A stretch of 64,000 nucleotides of DNA from Chthonomonas sp. (GTDB taxonomy: Bacteria > Armatimonadota > Fimbriimonadia > Fimbriimonadales > Fimbriimonadaceae), in NCBI GenBank assembly GCA_016788115.1, contig JAEURR010000005.1, positions 310,001 to 374,000 of the forward strand, written 5' to 3'. Shown in pieces: positions 35,979 to 45,148 of this stretch; positions within the stretch are counted from its first letter, which is position 1, and each line of letters begins with the position of its first letter. The notes beneath the pieces were generated by a model. It was not told the DNA's origin and did no database searches. It was given only the letters and a program-made list of their open reading frames with translations. A program made the position numbers and the translations under genes.

Positions 35979-37330
35979 CACGCCTGGCTCGACTTCGCGC
36001 AAACATTGAGCGCCTGCTCAGTTTCCGGGCCGCCCTGATCGTTCTGGTTCTTGTTTACGCCGTGATACTCAACCGCTCGTATGCGAGCGCCGAGACCGTC
36101 CTCTTTGCCTACCAGGGGCTCGTGTTACGGCCACCTCCCTTCGAGTACCTGCTACTCGGTTACGCGTTGTCGGCGCTTCCAGCCTGCTGGCTCCCGCTCC
36201 AACTCAGAGCGCCGAGTCATCTCGCCATCTGGATCACGTACGTGACCTTGATCGTGCCGATGACGTTCTTTCCGTACCACGTCTCGAAGTACCCACCCGA
36301 GCGAGTGACGATCCTCGTACTGAGCATGATGGGCGCGTTCATGATGTACGCCTTGCTCCTGCTGAACCTGCGACCGATTCGGATCCGTCCGATTCCGTTT
36401 TCGCACCGCAGCATGTTTTGGGTGCTCCTCATCGCGACCGGCGGGCTCGCGCTGGCGGTGGCGGCCCTCAACGGTTTTCGACTCGAACTCTCGCTGGAAG
36501 ACACCTACACTCGGCGGCTGGAGGCCCGCGAGACGGCGACGAGCGGGTCGCTAGCGGGCTACGCCTTGGCCTGGCTTGCTGGGTCGTTTGCCCCTCTTTC
36601 GATCACGTACGGCCTGATCCGGAAACGATGGTTACTCGTCGCCACGGGAGTGGTTGGCCTGATGGCGATCTTCTCTTTCAGCGGCACCAAGTCATCGCTG
36701 TTCACTCCGATCATCGTGCTGCTGCTCTTCTGGCTCGTGCGAACCGGCCGGCGCTCCTTCGCCCCAACGCTGATTCTGGGTGCGACCGCCCTCGTGTGGA
36801 TCAGCATGTTCCTGTGGGTCAACAAGGGCAACCCGATTCTTTCCGAGTCGTTTTCTCGCCGACTGATCATCTCTAAGGGGGTCTCAACGACTTTCTATTG
36901 GCAAGCGTTTGAGCGCGAGCCGATGATGATGCGCGATTCGATTTTCGCCCGTTTGATCGGACGACCCGACGTCCTCCCGAAGTCCCGGATCATCGGTCGC
37001 GACTATGGCTTTGGAGTGGACGAGAACTACAATGCGAACGCGTGGGCGTCGGCGTTCGGCAATTTCGGCTACCCCGGCCTCCTGCTGTGCAGCCTCCTTT
37101 GCGCCATTCTGCTGAAGTTGGTCGACGGGCTCGCAAACGAATCAAGCTTTGAGCTGGCCGCCGTGTCGGGAGCGTTCTTTGCCATTGTCTGGGGCGAGCA
37201 AGCGGTGGAAACCACGCTGCTGAGCTCGGGCGTTGTGGTCACCCTCGGATTGCTGTGGCTACTGTCGGGCTGCAAAGCGACCCGCACTGCGTCCCCACCC
37301 GCGCTCACCGCGGAGGCCGCCGGTGCCTAA
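35912..37330 (+). CDS. O-antigen polymerase-like membrane protein (Wzy)
   Basis: The frame (GTG start, 472 residues, start uncertain) encodes an integral membrane protein with about 10-11 helices, for example AALIVLVLVYAVILN and LIVPMTFFPYHV. It has a large loop around residues 330-370 (RRLIISKGVSTTFYWQ), typical of Wzy-type polymerases or O-antigen ligases. The first 35 residues are hydrophilic and may not be translated; no good ribosome binding site was found, so the real start may lie near residue 35. It lies between the amidotransferase and the glycosyltransferase. Wzy proteins are poorly conserved, so this rests on topology and context. Confidence 0.65.
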   Translation: MLPSSTNAESGLVQGEPRGRGVARLARLRANIERLLSFRAALIVLVLVYAVILNRSYASAETVLFAYQGLVLRPPPFEYLLLGYALSALPACWLPLQLRAPSHLAIWITYVTLIVPMTFFPYHVSKYPPERVTILVLSMMGAFMMYALLLLNLRPIRIRPIPFSHRSMFWVLLIATGGLALAVAALNGFRLELSLEDTYTRRLEARETATSGSLAGYALAWLAGSFAPLSITYGLIRKRWLLVATGVVGLMAIFSFSGTKSSLFTPIIVLLLFWLVRTGRRSFAPTLILGATALVWISMFLWVNKGNPILSESFSRRLIISKGVSTTFYWQAFEREPMMMRDSIFARLIGRPDVLPKSRIIGRDYGFGVDENYNANAWASAFGNFGYPGLLLCSLLCAILLKLVDGLANESSFELAAVSGAFFAIVWGEQAVETTLLSSGVVVTLGLLWLLSGCKATRTASPPALTAEAAGA

Positions 37331-38459
37331 GCGCGTCGTCCAGCTCTGCTCGGCCCACCCATCCACCGACGCCCGAGTCTTCCAACGTACAGCGGTTCCT
37401 CTTCGAGAGGCTGGCTACGAGGTGCACCTGATCGCGACCGATCCTGCCGCGCAAGCGTACGATCACCACGGCGTCACCATCCATCCGATCCCGCACATCG
37501 ACAGTTCGATGGCCCGCATCAAGCGACGTGACATGGTCGCAAACATGGCGATGGCGTTGAACCCCGACGTCATTCACTTACATGAACCGGAGCTCCTGGG
37601 GGCAACGCTCGCACGCGCTGGCAAGACCCCGGTGATCTACGACGTACACGAACTGTTTTTCGAGGTCCTCCGTGACCGAGATTGGGTGCCGAAGCCGCTG
37701 CGCCCGGTGGCGAGCACCCTCTGGCGACTACGCGAACAGATGCTCCTCCGGAAATGCGCGGGGCTCATCGTGGTGACCGATCAGGTCGCCGAGCCATACC
37801 AAAAGCTACGCCCGGATCTGGTGATCCTGCCGAACTACGCGGACCTACGCGGACCGCTCAGTTTGCCAAAGGTCGAGCGAAGTGGACGCGACTGCATTTT
37901 CAACGGCACCCTGGATTTGAACCGGGGCATCCTCCAGCTCATTGACGCGTTCGGGATTCTGCGCGATCGCGGCGTCGAGGCACGGCTGCTGATCGCGGGC
38001 AAAGCCGACCAGGCGACGGCCGAACTCATGCGCGCTCGGGTATGCGACTTGGGCCTGGAAGAAGTCGTCACGCTCCAAGGGCCGTACCACCCCGCTGAGG
38101 GTCAAGCGATGGCCAATGCCGCCAGCATCGGCGTGGTACCGCACCTGCCTTCGGCGGGCAATAACAACGCAGCGTGGCCGGTGAAACTATTTGAGTACCT
38201 GGCCTTGGGCTTGCCACTGGTCGTCAGCGACCTTCCTCCCCACCACCACTTGCTGGACGGCCACGACGTCGCGCTCTTCTGCGACCCAAGGCAACATGAG
38301 TCGATCGCCGACCAGATCCAGCACCTTATCGAGCACCCAGACGAGGCCCGCGCGATGGGCGACCGCAGCCGCGCCTTGGCGCAGTCCCACTACGATTGGA
38401 ACTTGGTTCGACCAAGGTTGCTTGATATATACAACCGAATTCTCACTCGCAACGGGTAA
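37323..38459 (+). CDS. GT4-family glycosyltransferase
   Basis: A 378-residue retaining glycosyltransferase. The N-terminal domain (VVQLCSAHPSTDARVFQRTAV) and C-terminal nucleotide-sugar domain (WPVKLFEYLALGLPLVVS, with the EYLALG element of GT4) are clear, and CIFNGTLDLNRGI begins the second domain. It probably adds one sugar to the repeat unit made by this locus. I chose GTG 37323 because GGAGG precedes it by seven bases and it overlaps the upstream stop by eight bases. No membrane segment is present; it should act on the cytoplasmic face. Confidence 0.85.
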   Translation: MPKRVVQLCSAHPSTDARVFQRTAVPLREAGYEVHLIATDPAAQAYDHHGVTIHPIPHIDSSMARIKRRDMVANMAMALNPDVIHLHEPELLGATLARAGKTPVIYDVHELFFEVLRDRDWVPKPLRPVASTLWRLREQMLLRKCAGLIVVTDQVAEPYQKLRPDLVILPNYADLRGPLSLPKVERSGRDCIFNGTLDLNRGILQLIDAFGILRDRGVEARLLIAGKADQATAELMRARVCDLGLEEVVTLQGPYHPAEGQAMANAASIGVVPHLPSAGNNNAAWPVKLFEYLALGLPLVVSDLPPHHHLLDGHDVALFCDPRQHESIADQIQHLIEHPDEARAMGDRSRALAQSHYDWNLVRPRLLDIYNRILTRNG

Positions 38460-38473
38460 GTTTGGTTCAAACC

Positions 38474-40492
38474 ATGCCTAAGAACCCGGTCGCCATCAGC
38501 GACATCCTCAAGTACAAACTCGTCAGCGATCCACAGTTTTCGCCCGACGGGTCCTCCATTTTGTTCACCCTCAAGCACACCTCTGAGAAATTCAAAGGTG
38601 TCACCAACCTCTGGACGGTCGACCTCAAAGGCAATCAGCGCGCGTGGACTCACGGCGAAGGCGGCGCGGGACACGGCAGATGGTCTCCCGATGGTAGCTC
38701 CATCGCCTTCATCTCGGGCCGAGAGAAGCCCGCACCCCAAATTTTCCTTCTTCCCACCGACGGTGGAGAGGCGCGACCGCTTACCCAGCTCGAAGAGGGA
38801 TCGCTTGCGGGATTCAAGTGGTCTCCGGATGGTCAGTCGATCGCATTCCTCTTCCGGCCCACACACCCGGACCGCACCGAGAAGGCACGCAAGGCACGCG
38901 AAGAGAGCGGAGCCAGCACTCCGCCCTGGGAGATTGACGACCTTTGGTACCGGCTGGATGGGGACGGCTACTTTGGCGGTCAACGTCACGCGCTGTACAT
39001 CGTCGACGTCGCGACGGGCCAAACCACAAAGCTCTACGACCGATCTCCCTCGGGTCACATGGAGTTCGATTGGGCTCCCGATAGCGCGAGGCTGGTGGTG
39101 TCGCACCCAGTTGATCCGAACTTCCTGGCGCAGAGGACGAACGATCAACTCTTCTTGGTGAACCTTGAAGGCGACTGGTACCAACTCCCAGGCATACCCG
39201 CGTCGTCGAAAGGCACGCTGGCCTGGTCACCCGACGGCGAGCACATTGCGTATCTTTCCAGCCCGAATGACGAGACCGACTGGGGAACCAGCAACCGCAG
39301 GCTGTACCTGGTCTCGGCGGAAGGTGGTGCCCCCCGTTGCCTGACCGAGAGCGACGACTACTGTCTGAGCGTAATGACCCTCAGCGACACGCGCGATGCC
39401 GTCAGCGACGGGCTGGTGAAGTGGTCACCGGACTCGAAGTCGATCTACGTCTGTGTGGGTTGGCATGGAGAGACCCAACTAGGCCGAGTCGACGTCGCGA
39501 AGGGCGGCGTGAAGCTCGTTACCAAGGGCCAGCACTGCCTCGGGCTCAGTAGCCTCAGCACCGACGGCAAGAGCTTCGCCGCGACGCGATCAACCGCGAC
39601 GACAATCTCCGACATCGTCGTGATTGGAACCGAGAAGGGGGATTATCAGACCCTCACCGCGGTGAACAAGGAGTATCTGGACTCCACTCACATCGTCGAG
39701 CCTACCGAGATATGGCTCGATGGCGAGGATGGCGTCAAGGTCCACGCTTGGGTCATGCACCCGCCCACCCGCAAGGCTTCCAAGAAGGGTCCAGCGATCC
39801 TGCAGATTCATGGCGGGCCCCACACTCAGTACGGCTGGGCGTTCTTCCATGAGTTCCAGGTGCTGGCCGCACAAGGCTACACGGTGGTGTACTCAAACCC
39901 ACGCGGAAGCAAGGGTTACGGCCAAGCATTCTGCGAGGCTATCAAGGGGAACTGGGGAGATCGCGACTGGGCCGACATCCAAACCGTTACCCGCGCGATG
40001 CAGTACATGCCGCAAGTGCATTCGGGCCAGATGGGTGTCATGGGCGGCAGCTACGGCGGTTACATGACGAACTGGGCTGTCGGACACACCCACGACTTCA
40101 AGGCGGCGATCACCGACCGATGCGTGAGCAACATCGTCTCGATGTCCGGGAATAGCGACTTCCCGTTCAATGGCGACGAATACTTTGGTGGCTGCAGCTA
40201 CGGCTCGCACGAACGGATTCGCGGTCTGTGGCAACAGTCCCCGATTGCCTACTTCGAAGGCGTCAAGACGCCGATGCTGATCATCCACAGCGAGGGCGAC
40301 TTGCGATGCAACGTCGAGCAAGGCGAACAAGTCTTCGCGGCCCTGCGACTGCAGAACGTGGAAGCGCGCTTCGTCCGCTATCCTTCGAATACAAGCCACG
40401 GGCTCTCGCGCAGCGGCCCCGCCGACTTGCGGATGCACCGCCTGAACGAAATCGTGCGGTGGTGGGAACGACACCTGAAGGCAAAGAAATAG
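38474..40492 (+). CDS. S9-family prolyl-oligopeptidase-like serine peptidase
   Basis: A 672-residue enzyme. The N-terminal two thirds form a beta-propeller with repeated WSPDG motifs (RWSPDGSSIAFISG, KWSPDGQSIAFLF, WSPDGEHIAYLS). The C-terminal alpha/beta-hydrolase domain has the oxyanion motif ILQIHGGPHTQYG, nucleophile serine in MGGSYGGYMTNW and a catalytic His in NTSHGLSRSG. It has no signal peptide, so it acts in the cytoplasm on peptides, perhaps acylaminoacyl peptides. The ATG at 38474 is close to the glycosyltransferase stop (14 bases), but its function is unrelated. A 19-base perfect hairpin follows the stop. Confidence 0.9.
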   Translation: MPKNPVAISDILKYKLVSDPQFSPDGSSILFTLKHTSEKFKGVTNLWTVDLKGNQRAWTHGEGGAGHGRWSPDGSSIAFISGREKPAPQIFLLPTDGGEARPLTQLEEGSLAGFKWSPDGQSIAFLFRPTHPDRTEKARKAREESGASTPPWEIDDLWYRLDGDGYFGGQRHALYIVDVATGQTTKLYDRSPSGHMEFDWAPDSARLVVSHPVDPNFLAQRTNDQLFLVNLEGDWYQLPGIPASSKGTLAWSPDGEHIAYLSSPNDETDWGTSNRRLYLVSAEGGAPRCLTESDDYCLSVMTLSDTRDAVSDGLVKWSPDSKSIYVCVGWHGETQLGRVDVAKGGVKLVTKGQHCLGLSSLSTDGKSFAATRSTATTISDIVVIGTEKGDYQTLTAVNKEYLDSTHIVEPTEIWLDGEDGVKVHAWVMHPPTRKASKKGPAILQIHGGPHTQYGWAFFHEFQVLAAQGYTVVYSNPRGSKGYGQAFCEAIKGNWGDRDWADIQTVTRAMQYMPQVHSGQMGVMGGSYGGYMTNWAVGHTHDFKAAITDRCVSNIVSMSGNSDFPFNGDEYFGGCSYGSHERIRGLWQQSPIAYFEGVKTPMLIIHSEGDLRCNVEQGEQVFAALRLQNVEARFVRYPSNTSHGLSRSGPADLRMHRLNEIVRWWERHLKAKK

Positions 40493-40532
40493 CAGAATGG
40501 CTCGCAGACCACCGGTCTGCGAGCCATTCTGC
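40492..40532. terminator. Bidirectional terminator between the S9 peptidase and jag
   Basis: A 19-base perfect inverted repeat (arms 40492-40510 and 40514-40532) with a three-base loop begins on the last base of the peptidase stop codon. The convergent jag gene ends 15 bases further on. It is GC-rich and probably terminates both transcripts, though neither side has a long U-tract. Confidence 0.75.
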
Positions 40533-40547
40533 GGTCGCTTGTTTGGC

Positions 40548-41390
40548 TTATTCAGCCGGTGCGATGACGACGCGGCGGTTCGGCTCTTCGCCTTCGCTGT
40601 AGGTCGTGATCCCTTCCATCTCCACCAACGCTCGGTGGACGAGGCGTCGCTCGAAGGCGGGAAGCGCGTCGAGGACGGCCTCTTCTTTGCGCTCCAGAAC
40701 CTGCTCGGCGATGGTCGCGGCAAGATTGGCCAATGCCTCTTCGCGTCGGGCGCGGTAGTTGTTGCCGTCGAGGGTGGCGCGGACGCCGTTGCCCAGTTGC
40801 TTGCCAGCGATGACGTTGACGAGATACTGGAGATTGTTCAGGACCTCGCCGTGCTTGCCAACGAGGTAGGCCACGTCCTTGCCATCGATCTCGATGTTCA
40901 CGTAGCGACCGTTCAGGCTAAGCGGCTGTACGCTTGCTTCGAGGCCAGAAAGCTCGAGAATCTGGTTGATGAGGTCGCAAAGCGCCTCACCGTCGGCTTC
41001 GGTCGCCACAACTTCGACTTCAGTGTCGTCACCATCGGCATCCGACTCAACGGCCTGGGGCTTCTCGGCCTTCGCAGGCTTAGCGGCCTTTGCTGCGGGC
41101 TTTGCGGCCCTGGGGGCGGGCTTTGCCTTAGGTGCGGGTGCTTCTACCTCGACTTCGGCGGCGGGCTCAGCGGCCTTCTCGGCCTTGGGCGCACGACCGC
41201 GCGGCTTCTTCTCGGCTTTCGGCTCGTCCGAACCGGCTTCGGCGCGAACCTTCAGCGAGGCCTTGCCAAAAAGACCCTTGGTCTCTTCGAGCACGGTCAC
41301 CACGATCTGGTCGGCGCTGACTCCCAGCTTCTCGGCAGCCGTCTTCTTCGCCTCTTCAACACTCTTCACGGTCAGTTCAATCGATTGCAT
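40548..41390 (-). CDS. jag: RNA-binding protein Jag/KhpB
   Basis: The 280-residue product has the Jag layout: N-terminal Jag domain (MQSIELTVKSVEEAKKTAAE, GLFGKASLKV), a 70-residue Ala/Lys/Pro/Glu linker, a KH domain (VAYLVGKHGEVLNNLQYLVN), and a C-terminal R3H domain (PAFERRLVHRAL.. with Arg and His). It binds RNA and, in Gram-positives, affects cell division and elongation with KhpA. I chose ATG 41390 with AGGAG five bases upstream. Its position after yidC follows the order near the replication origin in many bacteria. Confidence 0.92.
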   Translation of the reverse strand: MQSIELTVKSVEEAKKTAAEKLGVSADQIVVTVLEETKGLFGKASLKVRAEAGSDEPKAEKKPRGRAPKAEKAAEPAAEVEVEAPAPKAKPAPRAAKPAAKAAKPAKAEKPQAVESDADGDDTEVEVVATEADGEALCDLINQILELSGLEASVQPLSLNGRYVNIEIDGKDVAYLVGKHGEVLNNLQYLVNVIAGKQLGNGVRATLDGNNYRARREEALANLAATIAEQVLERKEEAVLDALPAFERRLVHRALVEMEGITTYSEGEEPNRRVVIAPAE

Positions 41391-41412
41391 AGTTTCTCCT
41401 CGGGAAATCGTA

Positions 41413-42765
41413 CTAGGCTTTCTTGCCCTTTGGCTTTTGGGCCTTTGGCCCACCGGTCTTACCAAACAGACCATTCGTCGTCACACCGTTTCCGTCATGG
41501 GTCGGTGTGGGGAAGACACCGCCGCCCGGCGCGTTCAACTTTTGCAGCGGCGGCAGAGGGATGCGGTAGGCGATGAGCGACTGGGCGGACGAGAGGACGT
41601 TCGTAAAGATCCAGTACAGAACGAAAGCGCTCGGTAGCGGGAAGAAGAACATCATGACCGTCCAAACCACGGCCAGAACGAGGCCGATGCGGCGCTGCTG
41701 CTGGGCGTTGTTGGGGTCGCTGACGGGGGCGAGCAAGGTGGTGGCAATCATCGAGATGCCGTACAGCACGATCAGGATGCTGTCAGTCTCGCCAAGACTG
41801 CGGGCAATGAAGCCGTTCGTCGCGTCGTGCATCCCTGCGTTGACCCACAAAAAGGTGCCGTTCTCGAACGAGAATCGGTAGTGCATCATGCACTGGTACA
41901 CGAACAAGAACAGCGGCATCTGCAGAAGCGCGGGAAGACACCCGGCGAGCGGGTTGATGCCGTACTCCTTGTACAGCCCCATCACCTTCTGCTGGTACTC
42001 CGGAGTGTTCTTGAAAGCGCCCGAAGGGTCCTTCTTCTTGAAGGTCTCCTCCAGCTCCTTCATGAGCGGCTGAAGCTGGGTCATCCTGCGTCCGAAGATC
42101 AACTGCCGCTGCGCGAGCGGCCAGACGATGGCGCGAACGATCACGGCAAGGATGAATGCCGCAAACGCGTAGCTGAAGCCGGATACGCGGCCCGTAAGAG
42201 CGACGAGACCATCGATAAACCCGTAGCCCTGGACCAAGCCCCAGACCTTGTCCTTGCGGTACCGAGCATCAAGGTCGACTTTGATTGCCTCGTAAACCGT
42301 GGCTCCGCTGCCCATGACCTGTGGCTGGTCTTTCTTGGGCGCGAGCGCAAACTGGGTGCTCCAGGCTGCGTTCTTCTTGTGCTTGCGCTCCCAGCCGGTG
42401 AGCGTGTTGAACGCCTGCATGGAATCGTTTTGGTTGTTGTTTGCCTGCGCCCTTCGAAGGTAGGTGTCCGCCACGATGACCGCGCCAGTGACGCGGGCGA
42501 GTTCCGCATCGGCGGGCTTGATTTTGCCCGCTTTGAGTTCGGCGTCAACCTGCGACTGGTACGTGCTCGAGAGGCTCTGCACGTCATTCGCCCGCAGTTC
42601 AGTGCTTGCGGTGCGCATCTTTGCGAGCAATTCTTGACTGGTCAGACCCGCGACGCCCGCGCCTCGGTTGCCAGGATTGCACATGAGTTGCATCCCGAGG
42701 AACACCACGCTGAAGATCAGCAAGGTTTGGATGAAGGATTGTTTGGTGGGCGCAGCGGGTTTCAT
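41413..42765 (-). CDS. yidC: Membrane protein insertase YidC/Oxa1
   Basis: A 450-residue insertase for inner-membrane proteins. The N-terminal anchor is [16 protein letters not shown], and a periplasmic region of about 150 residues, shorter than in proteobacterial YidC, follows. The conserved Oxa1 core includes [43 protein letters not shown] and the later helices, with a Pro/Gly/Lys-rich tail. The size of the periplasmic domain lies between the long Gram-negative and the short Gram-positive types. It starts at an ATGA overlap with yidD and ends 22 bases before jag. Confidence 0.94.
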   Translation of the reverse strand: MKPAAPTKQSFIQTLLIFSVVFLGMQLMCNPGNRGAGVAGLTSQELLAKMRTASTELRANDVQSLSSTYQSQVDAELKAGKIKPADAELARVTGAVIVADTYLRRAQANNNQNDSMQAFNTLTGWERKHKKNAAWSTQFALAPKKDQPQVMGSGATVYEAIKVDLDARYRKDKVWGLVQGYGFIDGLVALTGRVSGFSYAFAAFILAVIVRAIVWPLAQRQLIFGRRMTQLQPLMKELEETFKKKDPSGAFKNTPEYQQKVMGLYKEYGINPLAGCLPALLQMPLFLFVYQCMMHYRFSFENGTFLWVNAGMHDATNGFIARSLGETDSILIVLYGISMIATTLLAPVSDPNNAQQQRRIGLVLAVVWTVMMFFFPLPSAFVLYWIFTNVLSSAQSLIAYRIPLPPLQKLNAPGGGVFPTPTHDGNGVTTNGLFGKTGGPKAQKPKGKKA

Positions 42766-42992
42766 TTTTGAATCTGTTTACGTGGTGGAATCGGGTCGTG
42801 TCCGCCGGGATGGAAGGGATGGCATCTTAAGATACGCTTCAGTCCGATCCATGATCCCAGCAAGAGCCCGTATTCGACGATGGCTTGGCGCGTGTACTCG
42901 GAACAACTCGGTGTGTAGCGGCACGTCGCTGGCATCCAACGCGTTGACCGCTGATACAGCCGAATCAACCATTCGCCGAGTCGCCTTCCCAT
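42762..42992 (-). CDS. yidD: Membrane protein insertion efficiency factor YidD
   Basis: A 76-residue protein with the family signature [18 protein letters not shown] and [16 protein letters not shown] (Cys residues and HPGG). It helps YidC insert proteins into the inner membrane. The N-terminus [19 protein letters not shown] is amphipathic. It overlaps rnpA by 28 bases and yidC by four, so it is part of the compact rpmH-rnpA-yidD-yidC-jag cluster. Confidence 0.95.
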   Translation of the reverse strand: MGRRLGEWLIRLYQRSTRWMPATCRYTPSCSEYTRQAIVEYGLLLGSWIGLKRILRCHPFHPGGHDPIPPRKQIQK

Positions 42993-43270
42993 CGTGACGT
43001 GAGCTTTTCTGACATCGCGGAGATTTCACTGCAAAGCGTCTTCAAGGGCACTCGGAGCGAATCGCCACCCACCGACACGACCCAGTCAAATTGCGTGTAT
43101 CGGTGCAGGTTGCAAGCACGGGCCACTTCACGAGCGCGGCGCTTGATGCGATTTCTCCGGGCATGGCATCCGATTGATTTGCTCGTTGCGATCCCAACGA
43201 GGCCACTTCCAGGCAAAGACATGAGTCGGAAAGAGGGAGATCTTTCGCGCTTGCCCTCCCGGAAAACCAT
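42965..43270 (-). CDS. rnpA: Ribonuclease P protein component
   Basis: The 101-residue protein subunit of RNase P, which helps the RNA component process pre-tRNA 5' ends. The conserved segment [16 protein letters not shown] and the following strand [13 protein letters not shown] match the family. It is slightly shorter than usual. The N-terminus has the [12 protein letters not shown] segment that normally follows Met closely, so ATG 43270 is plausible. It overlaps yidD by 28 bases, and rpmH lies 26 bases upstream of its start. Confidence 0.9.
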   Translation of the reverse strand: MVFREGKRERSPSFRLMSLPGSGLVGIATSKSIGCHARRNRIKRRAREVARACNLHRYTQFDWVVSVGGDSLRVPLKTLCSEISAMSEKLTSRWEGDSANG

Positions 43271-43296
43271 GTCAAATTGTGCTTTGCGGGGTCCCT

Positions 43297-43443
43297 TTAT
43301 CGAGTGGTCCGCGCCGCAAGTCGATGGCGGCCTTTCGTGCGGCGTCGCTTGAGCGTGTTCTGGCCATCTTGCGTGCGCATTCGGACAAGAAATCCGTGCG
43401 TCTTGTGCTTGTGGCGATTGTTCGGTTGGTAAGTGCGCTTCAT
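43297..43443 (-). CDS. rpmH: 50S ribosomal protein L34
   Basis: The minus-strand frame encodes 48 residues starting [19 protein letters not shown] and ending RLAARTTR, the complete L34 sequence pattern, including the central [20 protein letters not shown] lies about 12 bases before the ATG. It is the first of the rpmH-rnpA-yidD-yidC-jag cluster and follows dnaA on the same strand. Confidence 0.97.
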   Translation of the reverse strand: MKRTYQPNNRHKHKTHGFLVRMRTQDGQNTLKRRRTKGRHRLAARTTR

Positions 43444-43501
43444 CTTCGGTACCGGTCCTTAAATTAACCCTCTAAAGATACCCCATCCCCTGGGCTCGGG
43501 T

Positions 43502-44878
43502 CTAGTTCGGGGCTAGGTCCTGCATCAACGCAGTGATGGTTCCCGCAAATTGCCGATCGCGCTCGATCATTTCGCTGATCTTCTGGTGCGCATGCATCAT
43601 CGAGGTGTGGTCGCGGTCACCGCACTGGTTCCCGATGTGCTTCCAGCTATCGCCGGAAATCTCTCGCATGAGATACACGGCGACGTGTCGGGCATGCACG
43701 ACGGGCGCTTTGCGTGAAGGGCTCTCGATCTCAGCCACCGAAATTTTGTAGTACTTCCCGACCATCTCCATCACCTGGCGGAAGCCCGGCTTGGCGTGGG
43801 ACATCGATTGGTAGTACTGCTCGACGACGGCCTTCGCGAGCTCAGCGGTGATCTCGGTGCGCTCAAGGCTTGCCATGACCGCGATGCGCGTGAGCGCCCC
43901 TTCGAGCACGCGAACGTTTCCGTTCACATTGCCCGCCAGGTACAGCGCCACCTCGGGAGACAGGTTGAGACTTTCCTCAGCGGCCTTGCTAAGCAGGATC
44001 GCCGCGCGAGTCTCGGTATCCGGCGACTGGACATCGACCAGCAACCCCGACTCGAATCGGCTCCGCAGACGCTCATCTAAGCTGAAGAGCTGACGGGGAG
44101 CGCGGTCCGCACACAACACGATCTGGCGACCCAGTTGGTGCAGATAGTTGAACGTGTGGAAAACCTCTTCCTGAGTGCGCTCGCGGCCAATGATCGACTG
44201 GATATCGTCCACAAGCCAAACGTTCACACTGCGCTGGCTGCGGCGGAACTGATCGATCCGGTTGGACTGCACCGCCTGCACGTACTCTTCGGCAAAGAAC
44301 TGGGCGGGCACATACGACACCTTGGCGCGAGGATCGCGCTGGAGAATGTCGTGCGCAATTGCGTGCATGAGGTGGGTCTTTCCCAGCCCGCTAGATCCGT
44401 AGATAAAGAGCGGATTCATGCGTGCGCCCGGCTCACTGGCTACCGCTCGGGCTCCAGCGACCGCCATGCGATTGCACTGGCCCACGACCAAATTCTCGAA
44501 TCGGTACTTCGGATTCGGTCGGAAGCTCGGCTCGTCGGCCCGAATGGTGGAAGTCGCCACTGCGGCCGGCGCGACCGACGACTCACTTCGATCGCGGGCC
44601 ACGGTGTGGAACTCAATGGTCACTTCCTCTCCCAGTGAGTCGCCAAGAACCTCTTGCAGTCGGCCCAGGTACTTGCTGCGAACCCACTCGGCGACGAACG
44701 CGCCGGCTGCGTGCATCTCGATCACACCATTGTTGAAAGAGATGGGGATAAGTGGGCGAACAAACTTATTCAGGTGCGCTTTGGGCACCTCATTGGCGAG
44801 TACTTTGAGAGTGTGCTCCCATGCGTTGCGCAGGCGAATGCTCTCTTCGTGCTCGTCCAATGTGTACTGTTTTCCCAT
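43502..44878 (-). CDS. dnaA: Chromosomal replication initiator DnaA
   Basis: The 458-residue protein has domain I (LRNAWEHTLKVLANEVPKA), domain III AAA+ ATPase (Walker A FIYGSSGLGKTHLMHAIAH, Walker B VNVWLVDDIQS) and the domain IV DNA-binding signature CGDRDHTSMMHAHQKI, close to the family GDRDHTTVLHA element. It binds DnaA boxes and starts replication. A GTG at 44965 and an ATG at 44905 are also in frame, but ATG 44878 gives normal length and leaves the DnaA-box-like TTATACACA at 44928 upstream, fitting autoregulation. dnaN is not adjacent. Confidence 0.96.
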   Translation of the reverse strand: MGKQYTLDEHEESIRLRNAWEHTLKVLANEVPKAHLNKFVRPLIPISFNNGVIEMHAAGAFVAEWVRSKYLGRLQEVLGDSLGEEVTIEFHTVARDRSESSVAPAAVATSTIRADEPSFRPNPKYRFENLVVGQCNRMAVAGARAVASEPGARMNPLFIYGSSGLGKTHLMHAIAHDILQRDPRAKVSYVPAQFFAEEYVQAVQSNRIDQFRRSQRSVNVWLVDDIQSIIGRERTQEEVFHTFNYLHQLGRQIVLCADRAPRQLFSLDERLRSRFESGLLVDVQSPDTETRAAILLSKAAEESLNLSPEVALYLAGNVNGNVRVLEGALTRIAVMASLERTEITAELAKAVVEQYYQSMSHAKPGFRQVMEMVGKYYKISVAEIESPSRKAPVVHARHVAVYLMREISGDSWKHIGNQCGDRDHTSMMHAHQKISEMIERDRQFAGTITALMQDLAPN

Positions 44879-44927
44879 CCCTTCACTACCCTCTGAGGCT
44901 GGCATTTCCACCGGCCTGGAGAGAGGA

Positions 44928-45148
44928 TTATACACAGGGTGGACAGTTTGTGGAGACTTCTCCACCGCTGTTTACGGTCACTGGGCCATGTTCTCATACT
45001 TTTTCGCATACCCACGCCCATGCAGAAAAATATTTCTTGCTTTTTCGACGATATTCGTGCTGTTTCACGGCTTTTCTCTGCATCAGTAAGTTCAAACAGA
45101 TCATCCATCACTATTTGTTCGGAACCCGGATAATATGTTGGGGTGGGA
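44928..45148. other. Possible origin-proximal region with DnaA-box-like sequence
   Basis: A near-consensus DnaA box, TTATACACA, lies at 44928-44936, with two 7-of-9 matches within the next 40 bases (GTCTCCACA on the minus strand; TTCTCCACC on the plus strand). The following divergent gap, 44966-45148, is AT-richer than its surroundings (ATATTTCTTGCTTTTTCGAC). Together with the dnaA-rpmH-rnpA gene order it could be part of oriC or simply the dnaA control region. Few good boxes are seen, so the origin call is weak. Confidence 0.3.
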
